Assembly (NCBI RefSeq): GCF_932526225.1
Contig: NC_064046.1
Coordinates: 3,162,001 to 3,226,000, forward strand
Length of the DNA stretch: 64,000 nt
Direction: 5' to 3'
Origin: Nematostella vectensis
Lineage: Eukaryota > Cnidaria > Anthozoa > Actiniaria > Edwardsiidae
Shown here: positions 33,867 to 46,600 of the stretch, one piece after another
Position numbering within the stretch: the stretch's first letter is position 1
How the letters are laid out: each line of letters begins with the position of its first letter
Notes under the pieces: generated by a model
What the model was told of the DNA's origin: nothing
What the model saw: the letters and a program-made list of their open reading frames with translations, nothing else
Database searches by the model: none
Position numbers and translations under genes: made by a program

Positions 33867-36800
33867 ATGGCGGCCATCGATTTGAGCAGTTCTGTTACAC
33901 TGGTCGTAAAAACTCCAAATAAAATGATAGACGACGTACAAATAAGCTGTGCCCTAGACTGGACTGTTGAGAAGCTAAAGAAGCATCTATCCGACGTTTA
34001 CCCAAGCAAACCGGTGAGTTTAGAATGTTTTGCGCGAGGAAAATTGAATCTGAAGATTCTCTTTCGCCTTCGAACGTTTTCCTTCCTCGTTATGTTATTA
34101 ATATCCTCCATTTTTTATTCTCCTTGTAGACCAGCAAACAACAGCGATTAATTTACTCTGGACAACTTCTTCTGGACCACCAAACGATAAAGGAATTTTT
34201 ACGAGAGGTAAGATATTTTACCGGTTCCGCTTTCCTGTAATCGAAATATTCTTAAAGTATAACAAAGACACCCTGTTCTTTAAAAAAATTTTAAGATATT
34301 TGGAAATTTCTCGAATATTTAATCTCATTTACATACTGTAGCTGCCAATATAATTTGTTGGGTCTGGTGTAGTTTTTGTGGGAATAACCTGCAATAAAAA
34401 CAATATTAAAAACAATATTTTGCGAGGTTATTGTTAATCAAATTTGCAATGAAAAGACGTTTTCGTTTTCCTTTCTCACGTTTGAAAGAGATTTCGCTTG
34501 TTATTGTGGTATTTTTACAATTCTCAATTCCATGGGCTGATAGGTATACGTGTAAATTATTGAGCTAGGCTGCTTGGTCGTGTATAAATACAGGAACAAA
34601 CAGAAAAAACAAAAAAACACTTATAAAATGAATGATGGAAAAATGATGTGACTGAGTCAAAATTCTTAGAGCAATTCTAGATTGAAAAGGTTTATTTATA
34701 ATAACTATTAGATGATGACTATCAGGAGTTTTATTCTTACTGTGAGTGAAGTTGTTATTGTGAACTATGAAGCATTTTGTATTTGACAGGTTCATCATAT
34801 TTAGGATATCAACTAGCTTTTATTCCCTAGGTTTTAAGCAATAAACGATTGTTAATGTATAAAATAAAATAAAATCCTGTATACATCTTCAACTGAAGTG
34901 CATTTCTGTTCTGTTTGTTATGGTAAAGATTAGATGCAATATATTTTTTATACATCTTGTGTGTGTCGTGCAGCCCATTGAAGGAATGATGCATACAGTT
35001 CATCTGGTGTGCCCACCCAGTCCGTCCCATTCCACGCCAACCACACCCACTCCCCCTCTGGTGAGTACCTTACAAGTGTGACACGCTGCCAGGAAGGAAG
35101 TTAGCCGATGCACAACAGTTGATTGACAAAACGTTGTTGTCAACCAGCAGGACATTTTTTTGTCCACCAATTGGTGCAGGATACTTTTTTGGCCCTTCTG
35201 GCCTTGCAGAATATATATTTTTTTTCAAAAAAGCACACCCACCTCAAAAGTCAAATGGTCGGCCCCTTACAGTAACTTAGTGGTTACAATCTTTTATTGC
35301 CAAGACCTGTTTTCATTTCCCCCCTTGCTGTGTTTCAGTCCCAGCCAAGCCCTGCATCTTCAGCCACTCCTACCAGAGTTCCAGATTCGACCTCTCCCAC
35401 CCCAGCTCAAGCTGACGGTTTGCGCCATAGAGGAACACCCATGCAGACTCCATCTCCATTCAATTATCCCTTGTAAGGGATTGTGTCATCCTAGCTCCTA
35501 CCCTAAAAGCCCATTTACAATTTTGACAATAGCACGACACCAGCCACATTTCTTATCATGTGTGTTAACATCTTCCGAACTTGTGATGATTTTGACATCA
35601 TCTATCAATTTTATTACAGGCAATAAAAGCATGCATGAAATTTTATTAGGACTATCCTATTAATTACTAACCCTTGTGCCAATCAACAAATTTTTGCTCA
35701 TTCTTAATTTCCTTTCCCAGTCCTCAGATGTGGAATATGAACAGTCCTCCATTTACCCCACCACAGGGGTACCCCTCCCCAGGGTACATGAGCCAGCAGC
35801 AGTGGATGCAGCATCTACATCAGATGCAGCAGCAGTATCAGCAACAGATGGCGGCAGGGAGGGTGCCACCACACCCGTTTATGTTCATGCCTCATAACAT
35901 GTATGTATGGGCACTACTTAGACCAAGTTGCAATATGCTTCAGACAGACATTTTAATTTACCTTTATACCTGGACATTTATCTTTATCTATTTCATACAT
36001 ATTCAGTCACCACACAATAACTACCTTATTACATTTAATTTTTGCGCCACTTTAATTTCGCGAGTTTCGCGATTTTTTAAGAATTGCCAAAATAAAGTGA
36101 CGCAAAAGTTAGGATGCACGAAACTTGAGAACACAAGAAGCCTTTGGGGGAATATTGGCCGTTTAATAAGCTTTATGGAAACACCTTGTCTATTTAGTCT
36201 TCTAATGTACATATAGTACGGTAAGGGGTTGAGTTGGATTTGTATTTAGAGATTTTTATCTTTTTGTAACAAATCGTTTCAGTTTTGATTATTACAGCAC
36301 ATTTTAATTCCACTTGTTTTGCTTGATTCTATAATCCCAAATTTGCAAAATCGCGAAAATAAAGTGATCTGGTTTTTACGATTAGGAAAAAGGAAAACTG
36401 CCAAGTGTCACAAAATATCGTCATCTCAAAATGGTGTTATAAGGTGTTAGTGTTATAAGGTGTTAGTGTTATAAGGTGTTAGTGTTATAAGGTGTTAGTG
36501 TTATAAGGTGTTGGTGTTATAAGGTGTTGGTGTTATAAGGTGTTGGTGTTATAAGGTGTTGGTGTTATAAGGTGTTGGTGTTATAAGGTGTTAGTGTTAT
36601 AAGGTGTTAGTGTTATAAGGTGTTGGTGTTATAAGGTGTTGGTGTTATAAGGTGTTGGTGTTATAAGGTGTTGGTGTTATAAGGTGTTGGTGTTATAAGG
36701 TGTTGGTGTTATAAGGTGTTGGTGTTATAAGGTGTTAGTGTTATAAGGTGTTAGTGTTATAAGGTGTTAGTGTTATAAGGTGTTAGTGTTATAAGGTGTT

Positions 36801-39129
36801 AGTGTTATAAGGTGCTAGTGTTATAAGGTGCTAGTGTTATAAGGTGTTAGTGTTATAAGGTGTTAGTGTTATAAGGTGTTAGTGTTATAAGGTGTTAGTG
36901 TTATAAGGTGTTAGTGTTATAAGGTAATAGTCTATTATTGTCATGTAGTGGAACCATGGAATATAAAATATGGTTTTACTTATCAGGACTGTGTTTTTCT
37001 GAGCAGAAATGGCTGAGAACTAGTCATAGAAAGTGCATTTGAGCTAACAGGGAGCTCTGCCTTCAGAGTTCGAGTTTAAGTATTCCAGTACCCAACAATT
37101 GACTTATTTTTTTACCATTCAGGGGATTGCCACAGATGCATTTCATGCAACACCCACAGCACGTGGGGCTCACGTTTGCCACCCCACCCTCCCCAACCAC
37201 ACCTCCTGTCAACCAGCAACTTCCCCAACAACAGGCACCACCTCCACCACCACCAGCAGACCAAGGGAATGAAGAAGTGCGGATGAATGCTGGAGGGGGG
37301 GTTGCAAATGATGACGACGAAGAGAACCTCAATAATGACTGGCTGGACAAAGTGTATACACTGTGCAGAGTGGGCATATTGCTTAGTATAGTGTGGTTCT
37401 ACTCAAGTACCGGACGGTTCCTTACTCTTATAGCCCTGCTGGCGTTGATTTACATGTACCAGTGGGGGGTATTCAGGTGGCTGACACAGAACAGGAATGC
37501 ACCAGGTATGCATCACACGCCTTTGATATTTATACCATTTAGTCTTGTTCCATTTTTAACTTGCAATAATTATGGATAAGCTGTTGTGAATTACCAGATC
37601 TCACTATCTCAACCGGCGTCATGGACACTTAATAATAGCCCAATTTCTAGTTCCACTATGACCGCTGGACTTACAGACTAAGGACGCATAAATACAGTGT
37701 AAGCCTCGACTTGAGGCAAATTTCATGCGCATACCAGCGAGAATCCTCTGGAACTTGGAATAAAACAATGCAAAAACCTGTGAATACTTCATGATCCCGC
37801 TGGTATTTGCAATCGATTCAATTGAAACCGAGGCTTGCACTGTATTTATGCGTCCTCAGTGCCTATGACCAGCAGGCACAGTGGAACTCGAAACTGGACT
37901 ATTGCATTTATTGTGGTTGCATACTTGTTCATGAACGTACAGTAATAGGAGACTTGCACTAACAGTAACTTTTTTTGTTGGCAAACTAACTTGTGTAGGA
38001 TTATAGCTGCAAAGTAATCAGAACAAAAAGCCAATTATTCAGCGCTTATGAATAAACAAGAAAGTTTCTTTATTAGAAAAACGCTTATTTGCTTTTAAAG
38101 ATTTTATTTTTCCGTCATTCTATGGCACATTCGTTTCTGTGTTTATTTTAGCTTGAATTTGCCACTCAATAAGTCACATGTGCAAGTTGCCTATTACAAA
38201 TTGAAGAGCATAGTAATTCCCAGTGATCCTTGTGTGGTCTACCTTGTATGTAATAACACAGTGAGGTCTACTCACCAATGCAGACTACCTTATTTAAGTA
38301 ATGCTAGCATATTTTTAAGCTGAGAATCAAAAACTCTTCCATGTGGGTTGATGAAGATTTCTGCTCAGCAGTTGTATAACTAACATGAATGAGTTATCTC
38401 TTAGCCTAGTGCGAACTAGTGACATAACGACATGGGCGTGAGCACTCTGTTTAGCCCGACATAACAACATGGACAGAATGACATAAGTCCATAATGTCCA
38501 TGTCTTTATGTCAGGTTGATGTCAAAATGTCAAACCATACACACTTGAACATAAGAAGATAAGAGTGTGTGCACCTATGTCGTTATATAACTATTGTGCA
38601 CTAGGCATTAGAGCTCTTTTAACTTATTATGTTATTATGTCGGGGAATGGGATTTTTATGTGTACAGATGTTGACCAGCCGGTTCTGATTTCAAATCGTT
38701 TCTCTCTTGTTGATGTAGCAAGGGTCAATCGTCAAGAGGTGTTTGTCCCTCCCCTAGAGGCACAGGCAGATCCGCCACAAGCACAGGTAAAAAAATCCAG
38801 ACCATTCAGAATACATTCATGAGAGACCTTTTGTTCAATATTAGAGGCTAAAAAAGGCTTGGATTTAGCTTCCAATGCTTTTCCATAGCATTTTATCGCC
38901 TTTTCTTAATCATAGACAATTCTGTTGTTATTGACAGGGAGATGCTAATCCTGGGCAGGATAATGCTGAGACCCCAGAGGGGAGGGGTGCAGAAACAACA
39001 GATGGGGAACAGCCTGCCCCACCCCCTCCCCCTCAAGGCCCATCTGCTTTCACCATTGCTCTTAATTTTGTCAGCACTTTCTTCACCTCACTTATCCCTC
39101 AGACCAATGACGCCATTCCTGGAAACTAA
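33867..39129 (+). CDS. HERPUD2: Ubiquitin-like ER membrane protein, HERPUD family, complete, 8 exons
   Basis: ER-resident protein with a cytosolic N-terminal ubiquitin-like domain. The family works in ER-associated degradation with the HRD1 ligase complex. Exons: 33867-34013, 34130-34207, 34974-35060, 35339-35472, 35721-35900, 37123-37505, 38668-38786, 38938-39129. They sum to 1320 nt and give 439 aa with consistent phases. The ubiquitin-like part (residues 1 to about 85) has ISCALDWTVEKLKKHLSDVY and QRLIYSGQLLLDH. A Pro/Ser/Thr- and Gln/Met-rich linker follows. The membrane hairpin region is WLDKVYTLCRVGILLSIVWF (282-301) then RFLTLIALLALIYMYQW (307-323). The C-terminus FVSTFFTSLIPQ closely matches the HERPUD ending. 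It resembles HERPUD2 slightly more than HERPUD1, but an invertebrate single gene would be ancestral to both. Intron 5 contains a minisatellite and intron 6 a foldback element. Confidence 0.95.
36430..36925. repeat. 16-bp minisatellite, about 31 copies (HERPUD intron 5)
   Basis: Unit TTATAAGGTGTTAGTG, alternating in blocks with the variant TTATAAGGTGTTGGTG; two copies read GTGCTAGTG. Nearly all units are exact. Confidence 0.96.
37631..37906. mobile_element. Foldback / MITE in HERPUD intron 6
   Basis: The strongest arms are CTAAGGACGCATAAATACAG (37678 on) and its reverse complement at 37835-37860. Weaker pairing extends outward through GTTCCACTATG to AATAGCCCAATTT on the left and its mirror on the right. 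There is no coding capacity and no clear target duplication. Confidence 0.65.
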
Positions 39130-40767
39130 ATCCACAGTTATACCAGGAAATTGATAGACAAATCTGTAAATTCATACCATTATTGCAACAGTCAATAGCA
39201 GCAGTATAGGCTGTGTTAATAAGTCGAACATGACTTGTGGCTTGCCCTATACAGGTACACAGAAATGGTAGGAAATCAAGCCCACTACCTCAAACAATCT
39301 AAATGAATTCGTCATTTTCTGCTGTAATAGTAAGAAAATAGATAGAAAAAAGTTATCCTGACAAGTTATTTTTCCCAATAACAATAGTATGCACAGGTAT
39401 TCAAAAAAGTCAGGATGGTTAGGTAATGTAAAACCGTTACACTCATGGTTAATAATGGGGTTTAATTGTAGATAGGATGTTTACTGACATACTTCATTCC
39501 AAGGGAAACATTTTCAAAATATTAATTGTATATCTGGGGTGAATGACTAGTATCGTTAATCCCATAGCTAGATGTGTGGTTTGCAAACAATATTTTTCTA
39601 GTATATAATGTAAATAGAAGTACAGACATCGAAATGACCAAATTATATAGCTATACATTATAGTCCTGTACATGCTTTTTGGCATGTATAGGACTATTTT
39701 AGATTCTATATATTACAATAACTCCTAGGTTTTCACAGCAGACGCATTTATGAAACTGCCCTTAGTATGATTCCCCCTCGCGTTATATTTTCCCGGGGAT
39801 ATGTGAAACAAACGATCGCCAATGGATAAAGCTTGGGGCTTCCCCAAGAAGTTATGGATAGGAAATATTAGTGGTCTTATTCTAAGACGTTGACCGGCTG
39901 ATAACTGAATTAGCAAAGTATTCCACGCAAAGGAAAGCTAGCAGATAGTAAACGTCTCAAGTCAAACACAGTGGTACGACCTCTATAAAGCGACCACCCT
40001 CGGGACCATGAAAGGTGACCGCTTAATAGAAGTTACCCGCTTTAGTAAGACATTGATATTTTGGGACCAAGAGTTGGCCACTAATAAAGGTTGCTACCAC
40101 TGTCCTCTAGAATGAAATTGATATTTAGAGAATTGGCCGCTTGATAAGGCTGGTTGCTTAATGGGTGGTCGTTTGGGAATACGCTGTAATGTTAGAAGAT
40201 CAAAATTAATAGGGTTGGAAAAAATAAACTTTCTTTTTGTGTCTAACGAAAAAAGAGCCGGTTATTTCACTATATGACAAAAATAAATATTTTAAAAAAT
40301 GAGTTACTTTCCCCTTAAGCTTAGTGGTCTTGATCCCCCCATACGTTATAATGGCGATACGGTATAGCCCGTGGGTACACCCCTTGAAAAAAAACTCACG
40401 AAACTCACAAGCAGTAGAGGAGATTATGGTTATGATGATGATGATGATGCAAGAAATGTCATAATGGATTGTGATGTTGACGATGCTGTCGTCACACTTT
40501 CTGCGATGGTGGCACGGAAATGAGAGTAAAGTCTCGGCCATGGTACACCCCCGCTCTTCCTACAAACGTGACCAAACCATCCCGTATGCCCATCGCTAGC
40601 TCGAGGATGAGGAGATGGTCTGAAGCGATGTAGATAGCATTATCACATGACCATAACCGTGCGTTACGTGATGTCTGTTCTGCGTTAAAAGCACTTCAGC
40701 ATCCAGTAGGTTAATCCGCCTTACGTCGCAAATAATTATCCACTGGGATAATCAACCCATCATCATT
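39130..40767. other. Intergenic between HERPUD and the unknown two-exon gene
   Basis: A short hairpin, ATAGTCCTGTACATGC with near-mirror GCATGTATAGGACTAT, lies at 39659-39696. A TA-type MITE relative lies at 39969-40186 and a GAT microsatellite at 40432-40449. No gene seen. Confidence 0.45.
39969..40186. mobile_element. Short relative of the nested CAGTGG element
   Basis: Starts CAGTGGTACGACCTCTATAA then GCGACCACCCTCGGGACC, similar in layout to the start of 23331-25010 (CAGTGGAACCTCTATATAAC ... ACCCTCGGGACCGTGAAA). The right end GACCACC...CGCTG mirrors it weakly. A diverged non-autonomous copy. Confidence 0.55.
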
Positions 40768-42509
40768 ATGTCGTCCCGACTTTACGGTGTGGGTAAGTTA
40801 ATGAATTCTTTAATGGATACTTAATAGACCAGCCAAAAACCGTTAGTAAGAGAGGGCGTTATTTTAATTTAAGCTTATTCAATTACATAGCGTTAAACCC
40901 TAAACCAGAAGTCTACGGGTCGCAACCGGCGTTTCGTCGCATTAATTTAGAGCAGTATGAAGTTGATAGCTGAATCTGTTTGACCAAAGATCAAATTTGA
41001 GGAAAGAGAAACTATTCACACCATATGTCGTAATTATATTAATTTCTGCGTAAACAAATTGAATATACTGCTAATAGGAGAATTGTGTATGATTACCGTA
41101 AAGTACCATTGTAATTCAGATTCAGACTAGCTGCTCACGAAACATAATTATATATAATACATGTCGGAAGGAGCGATCATATAGGGCGTAATATCAAAAT
41201 AGTGTCAACATGACATTTAGTTATGGTTCAGCTTTTTTTTAAATAGGGACGATTTGGCATTATTTTATTGCGTTTGTGCTGGGGACTTAGTGATCCGTGA
41301 CCCTAAAGAACAGTAGCACTAAAAAGCAGGCTACCTTGGCAGAGAGGATATGCTCGCTCAGGCAAGACGTAAATGTTGAACCAGCTCCTCCGTAGCAGGA
41401 AGTAGGGCACTGGGGACAACCCCCCCCCCCCCCCCCCCAATATTTTCAAAAATTATAACGAAATTACCGGAAGGGGCGTGGCTGTGCCCCCAAATATTTC
41501 CTCTATGTATCTGTATTGTGCTCCCCCCAGCAATAATTCGAGGCCTGCTACGTCACTGTAATTAACAAAATAACACAGTCCAATGGCTTGTACTGCCCTA
41601 AGGCGGCTTAGTACTTCCTTTACGTTCCCTTCGGGACTCGAAGATATGTAAGACTCGCCTGTTCCAAGTTCTAGGCTGATTTTTGGGTTGAGTGGGGTAG
41701 GGGATGCGTCTTTAATGTTCCCCATTAAATGTCCAAATAGTACGGATACTGCATCTAGTAATCTGGGCTATTTGAGTTCAGTGGGTTCCTTGATTCGAGA
41801 GAAAAAATGTAAAGAATTCGACAAAAAGCGCTTGACATCATCGTAGAGGCGTCATGTAGAATTCAAGCATAACCCGCAGATCTTTCCCTGCGATTTTATA
41901 TGTTGCTTCTAACGTAGATCGCATTCGCGTCATTTCTCTATAGTCGCTATAACACTCTTGAGCTTGTTTTAGGAACCGTCCATGATTTTAAAGGAGGAGG
42001 CCTCTGAATGACAAAAGGGAGGACCCCCTGAAAAAAATATCCATTGACCAAAAGCGGGAAGGGCTTGAATCTTTAAAAAAAAGATTTGAATATTTTTATA
42101 AATAAATAAATAAATGAACTTTCTCTTACATCTTTCCGCAGATATAGAAGACATAGAAGAGCTAGAGATTCGGGTTGTCGGATCTAACACCACCATAAAT
42201 AAGCAGCAACTCACCGATATCCTCACATCGGACAAGTTACCCTCACACGGGTTCACCTGCGACCACACCCGGAAAAGATACGCTGTCCTGAAGGAGGTAC
42301 CATTTATACAGGTGGCCGAGGTGGAGGATGAGATAAAGGACCTGTTTCCAGGGACCTTTGCAAGGAGCTGCCTGAAGACCCTTAGGAAGGAGGGGCTACG
42401 TAACGACCTGGGTACTAAGAGCTGTACGGTGGGATTCGAGATGACGGCTGTTGATTGGACTAAAGATAAACTGTATAGCGTGACCGCTGTATTGAGAGTT
42501 GTAATGTGA
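40768..42509 (+). CDS. Uncharacterised two-exon protein, 130 aa
   Basis: Exon 1 is 40768-40792 (MSSRLYGV, donor GTAAGT) and exon 2 is 42142-42509 (acceptor TTTCCGCAG). They join in phase to 393 nt, 130 aa. Exon 2 begins with an acidic stretch (DIEDIEELEIRVVG), then KQQLTDILTSDKLPSHGFTC, EVEDEIKDLFPGTFARSCLK and ends VDWTKDKLYSVTAVLRVVM. No membrane segment or signal peptide. AATAAA lies at 42584-42589. The codon texture of exon 2 and the absence of stops argue that it is real; the first exon is chosen because its donor and phase fit and is less certain. I do not recognise the family. Confidence 0.6.
41395..41560. repeat. G/C-rich interspersed repeat, copy 3
   Basis: Third copy of the 3058-3215 family, within the intron of the two-exon gene, with a C-run at about 41420-41438. 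Confidence 0.65.
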
Positions 42510-42609
42510 AAGCGACTGTCGCCATGGAGACTTTTGTAGTACTAAATTAAATGTCATAACATGAAGGAAATAGTTTTCACAATAATAAAAAAGACAGTTT
42601 ATTTATAGC

Positions 42610-43650
42610 AATAAAAAGGAGGTTATCGATGACATGGGGGTCAAGGCTCATAAGAATCCAGGACAACAAATATAGTAGCAAATCTGGACACCCAGTCTTT
42701 TTCACGTCTAGTTAATCCTGAGCTTAGAGAATCCATTAGCAGCAAGTATCCTTATTCAGTACTACCAGTACCTAGAAACAAACAAACTATATAGTACTTG
42801 TCTCTGGACACACCCAAGCACTTATCAGTCTACCAACGCCCAAATTTAGAAAATCAACTGGCATCAGTATCCAGACAAACTCCAATGTGGCTATCAAAGT
42901 CACCCCATTATATTTTTGTTTTTAGGATTTCTTATAGCCAGAGTATCAGGCGATAATATATGTTTTTTTAAATTGGAGAGGAAGAAATAAAATGGTATTA
43001 TATACTTCACAAGGGGCCTAACATTCATGCTAGATTTCGTAGAAATCAATAGAAATCCCTTAACAAAACGACTTTCAGTTCAAAATCGTATTAAAAAAGC
43101 TCTCAAATAAATAGATCTTTATTAATGCACTTCTTACAAAACTATACAATATACAAAACAATGGAGATGCGAATGTATCGAACGACAAAATAAGCATTTT
43201 AACTGCAAAAGAAATTAATTTTTGTTTGAATGACAAGATTTGTAAAACTAAAATAATCTATTAGAACAACAAATATCCAAGAGGGTAAAATATATATTAC
43301 AGCTCAAAGGTAATCGCAGTGGCTAATTCCAGGAAAATAGTATTTTTAATATGCTATGTCTAAGGTGATATTGATAACTTAAGGAAGAAATGATACTGTT
43401 TTTATTCCCTCACTTCCAAGACAGCAGAAGTTTCAAAGCATAGAGGGACGTTTGATGTAGTAGTTTCTATTGCACCTGAGGTACCCCCTTCACCAAAGAC
43501 AGTATAAGGTCAAAGCATAGAGGGAGCTTTGATATAGTAGCTTCTATTGCACCTTAGGTACTCCCTTCACCAAAGACAGTATAAGGTCAAAGCATAAAGG
43601 GAGGTATGTATGACTAGAAATATGGTCTTTTGATCTAATGTCTCTGGTTT
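42610..43650. other. Intergenic region between the unknown gene (+) and ENY2 (-)
   Basis: AT-rich, no exon. A direct duplication of about 83 bp (2.3 copies) lies at 43425-43605, built on CAAAGCATAGAGGGA and TTCACCAAAGACAGTATAAG. AATAAA for ENY2 on the minus strand lies at 43406-43401. The two genes are convergent. Confidence 0.55.
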
Positions 43651-43653
43651 TCA

Positions 43654-46600
43654 TTATTGCTTCTCAGCAAGGAACTGGCGAATTCTCTGCAACAGCTCTC
43701 TCTTTACTTCATCTGGGACAAGAGCTGTGGAGAAGACAAGTGTTATGGGGATTCCCTCACAAAAATGCTGTGGAGAGCTCAAGTGTTATGGGGATTCCCT
43801 CACAATAATGCTGGAGAACACAAGTGTTATGGGGATTCCCTCACAATAATGCTGTGGAGAACTCAAATGTTATGGGGATTCCCTCACAATAATGCTGTGG
43901 AGAACACAAGTGTTATGGGGATTCCCTCACAATAATGCTGTGGAGAACACAAGTGTTATGGGGATTCCCTCACAATAATGCTGTGGAGAACACAAGTGTT
44001 ATGGGGATTCCCTCACAATAATGCTGTGGAGAACACAAGTGTTATGGGGATTCCCTCACAATAATGCTGTGGAGAACTCAAGTGTTATGGGGATTCCCTC
44101 ACAATAATGCTGTGGAGAACTCAAGTGTTATGGGGATTCCCTCACAATAATGCTGGAGAACACAAGTGTTATGGGGATTCCCTCACAATAATGCTGGAGA
44201 ACACAAGTGTTATGGGGATTCCCTCACATTAATGCTGTGGAGAACTCAAGTGTTATGGGGATTCCCTCACAATAATGCTGGAGAACTCAAGTGTTATGGG
44301 GATTCCTTCACAATAATGCTGTGGAGAACTCAAGTGTTATGGGGATTCCCTCACAATAATGTTGTGGAGAACTCAAGCGTTATGGGGATTCCCTCACAAT
44401 AATGCTGTGGAGAACACAAGCGTTATGGGGATTCCCTCACAATAATGCTGTGGAGAACTCAAGTGTTATGGGGATTCCCTCACAATAATGCTGTGGAGAA
44501 CTCAAGTGTCATGGGGATTCCCTCACAATAATGTTGTGGAGAACTCAAGTGTTATGGGGATTCCCTCACAATAATGCTGTGGAGAACACAAGTGTTATGG
44601 GGATTCCCTCACAATAATGCTGGAGAACACAAGTGTTATGGGGATTCCCTCACAATAATGCTGTGGAGAACACAAGTGTTATGGGGATTCCCTCACAATA
44701 ATGCTGTGGAGAACACAAGTGTTATGGGGATTCCCTCACAATAATGCTGGAGAACACAAGTGTTATGGGGATTCCCTCACAATAATGCTGGAGAACACAA
44801 GTGTTATGGGGATTCCCTCACAATAATGTTGTGGAGAACTCAAGTGTTATGGGGATTCCCTCACAATAATGCTGGAGAACACAAGCGTTATGGGGATTCC
44901 CTCACAATAATGCTGTGGAGAACTCAAGTGTTATGGGGATTCCCTCACAATAATGCTGGAGAACACAAGTGTTATGGGGATTCCCTCACAATAATGCTGG
45001 AGAACACAAGTGCCGTGGGGATTCCCTCACAATAATGCTGTGGAGAACACAAGTGTTATGGGGATTCCCTCACAATAATGCTGTGGAGAACACAAGTGTT
45101 ATGGGGATTCCCTCACAATAATGCTGTGGAGAACACAAGTGTTATGGGGATTCCCTCACAATAATGCTGTGGAGAACACAAGTGCCGTGGGGATTTCCTT
45201 ATAATCATGCTTGTTTTGTGGGGAATATAACAACCTATAACAGAAAGGGGTATTTGTTTTCCTCAGGATTAAAACAAAACCTCACAAAAATAAGCCTACA
45301 TCCAGGAAAAACAGCTATTAAAAGTCAAAGGTGGACCTCATTGTGCTCCATATTATATACAGCTATTCCCAGAAACATTGCTTAAAAGTATATAGTTAAA
45401 AACCTACAAATGCACAATAAGTCTTCCTATCCCCCTCCATGAATTTTTTGCTCCAGCCCCATCCCAATTATTTTTTATTTTAGATCAGCTTCTAATGTTT
45501 AGGATCAAGTACATAACAGCTTCAATCAAATCATAATTTGTATAATTTTACAAAACAAATTACCTCTCCCTTTGGGGGTGATCGTCTTAACAAGATCTTC
45601 TACTGTAACATTGTCCAGTCCCTTTTGTTTGATGATTTCTAAACAAAACATTTGATGTTTAATTGTTACTTTTCTTGTAAAATAACAATTTGAAATATAA
45701 GAGTTTTCTTTTGAAAACTTGGTAAGCAGTATTCAACTTTTATGTGAACAGTGAAAATACATATAAATTAAAACACACTATTAAATTTTTTTTCAAACAA
45801 ATAAGGTATATTTTGATGCATTCTACAATATGTCATATACAAGGTGTAGACATTTATATTTTTTTGCTCAAATAAGAGGTGTGGTCTCGCAATAGGACAC
45901 CCAATCAGACCATAGACCAAGTGCCTGGACTACAAGGGGTAAAAATTGCATGACAGTGGAGCAGGAAGTAGGAGATTGCTTTGAGTTCAATTTTCTAGTG
46001 AGATATTACTCTACACCCTCACACACGACACATTTTCAACATCACAATCTCGCCGCCCATAAAACGAAGACTAAAATACCTTTACAGTAATCTTTAAGTT
46101 GGTCTCTCCAGCCGCATTCTATCAACTTTGTACGCAGTAATTCTTTCAACCTGAAATTATCAACAAAGAACAAACAAAGATGACAAGATTCAACAACATT
46201 AAGAAACGTTTTACTACTATGTTGCTTGCATTATCACTATCTTCACTATCTTCATATACGAAGCTAGCGATATTAACCCTTTCACTCCTGGGTACTTTTG
46301 AGCAACATTGTAAGAAAAACAGACTGAAAACAGAAACCTCCCCCCTATTTCAAGTCCAACACTACCAGTTAAGCTACCGCTGACCCAAGACGGTATGCCT
46401 TGAAGTTTCCAACAATGCACTGCAGTGCCTTTTCTTTCTAGCGACGGCACTGCTACAGCCTGTTGCTTACAACAGTTTTGCTTGTAATTTGCTTTAAAAT
46501 TACAGCTTTTTCACATCTGGAGAGTGCCTTAGGGCATCATGAAGTCTTTTTGGGCATAATTAATGCTGTGCTTATGGATGTTTGCATGCTGAGGTTGATT

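Noticed and set aside
43657..45385. Repetitive ORFs encoding [22 protein letters not shown] repeats
   Set aside because: They arise from the ENY2 intron minisatellite read on the antisense strand. Units of 40 and 43 bp shift the frame and stops appear irregularly; there is no sign of a repeat protein gene.
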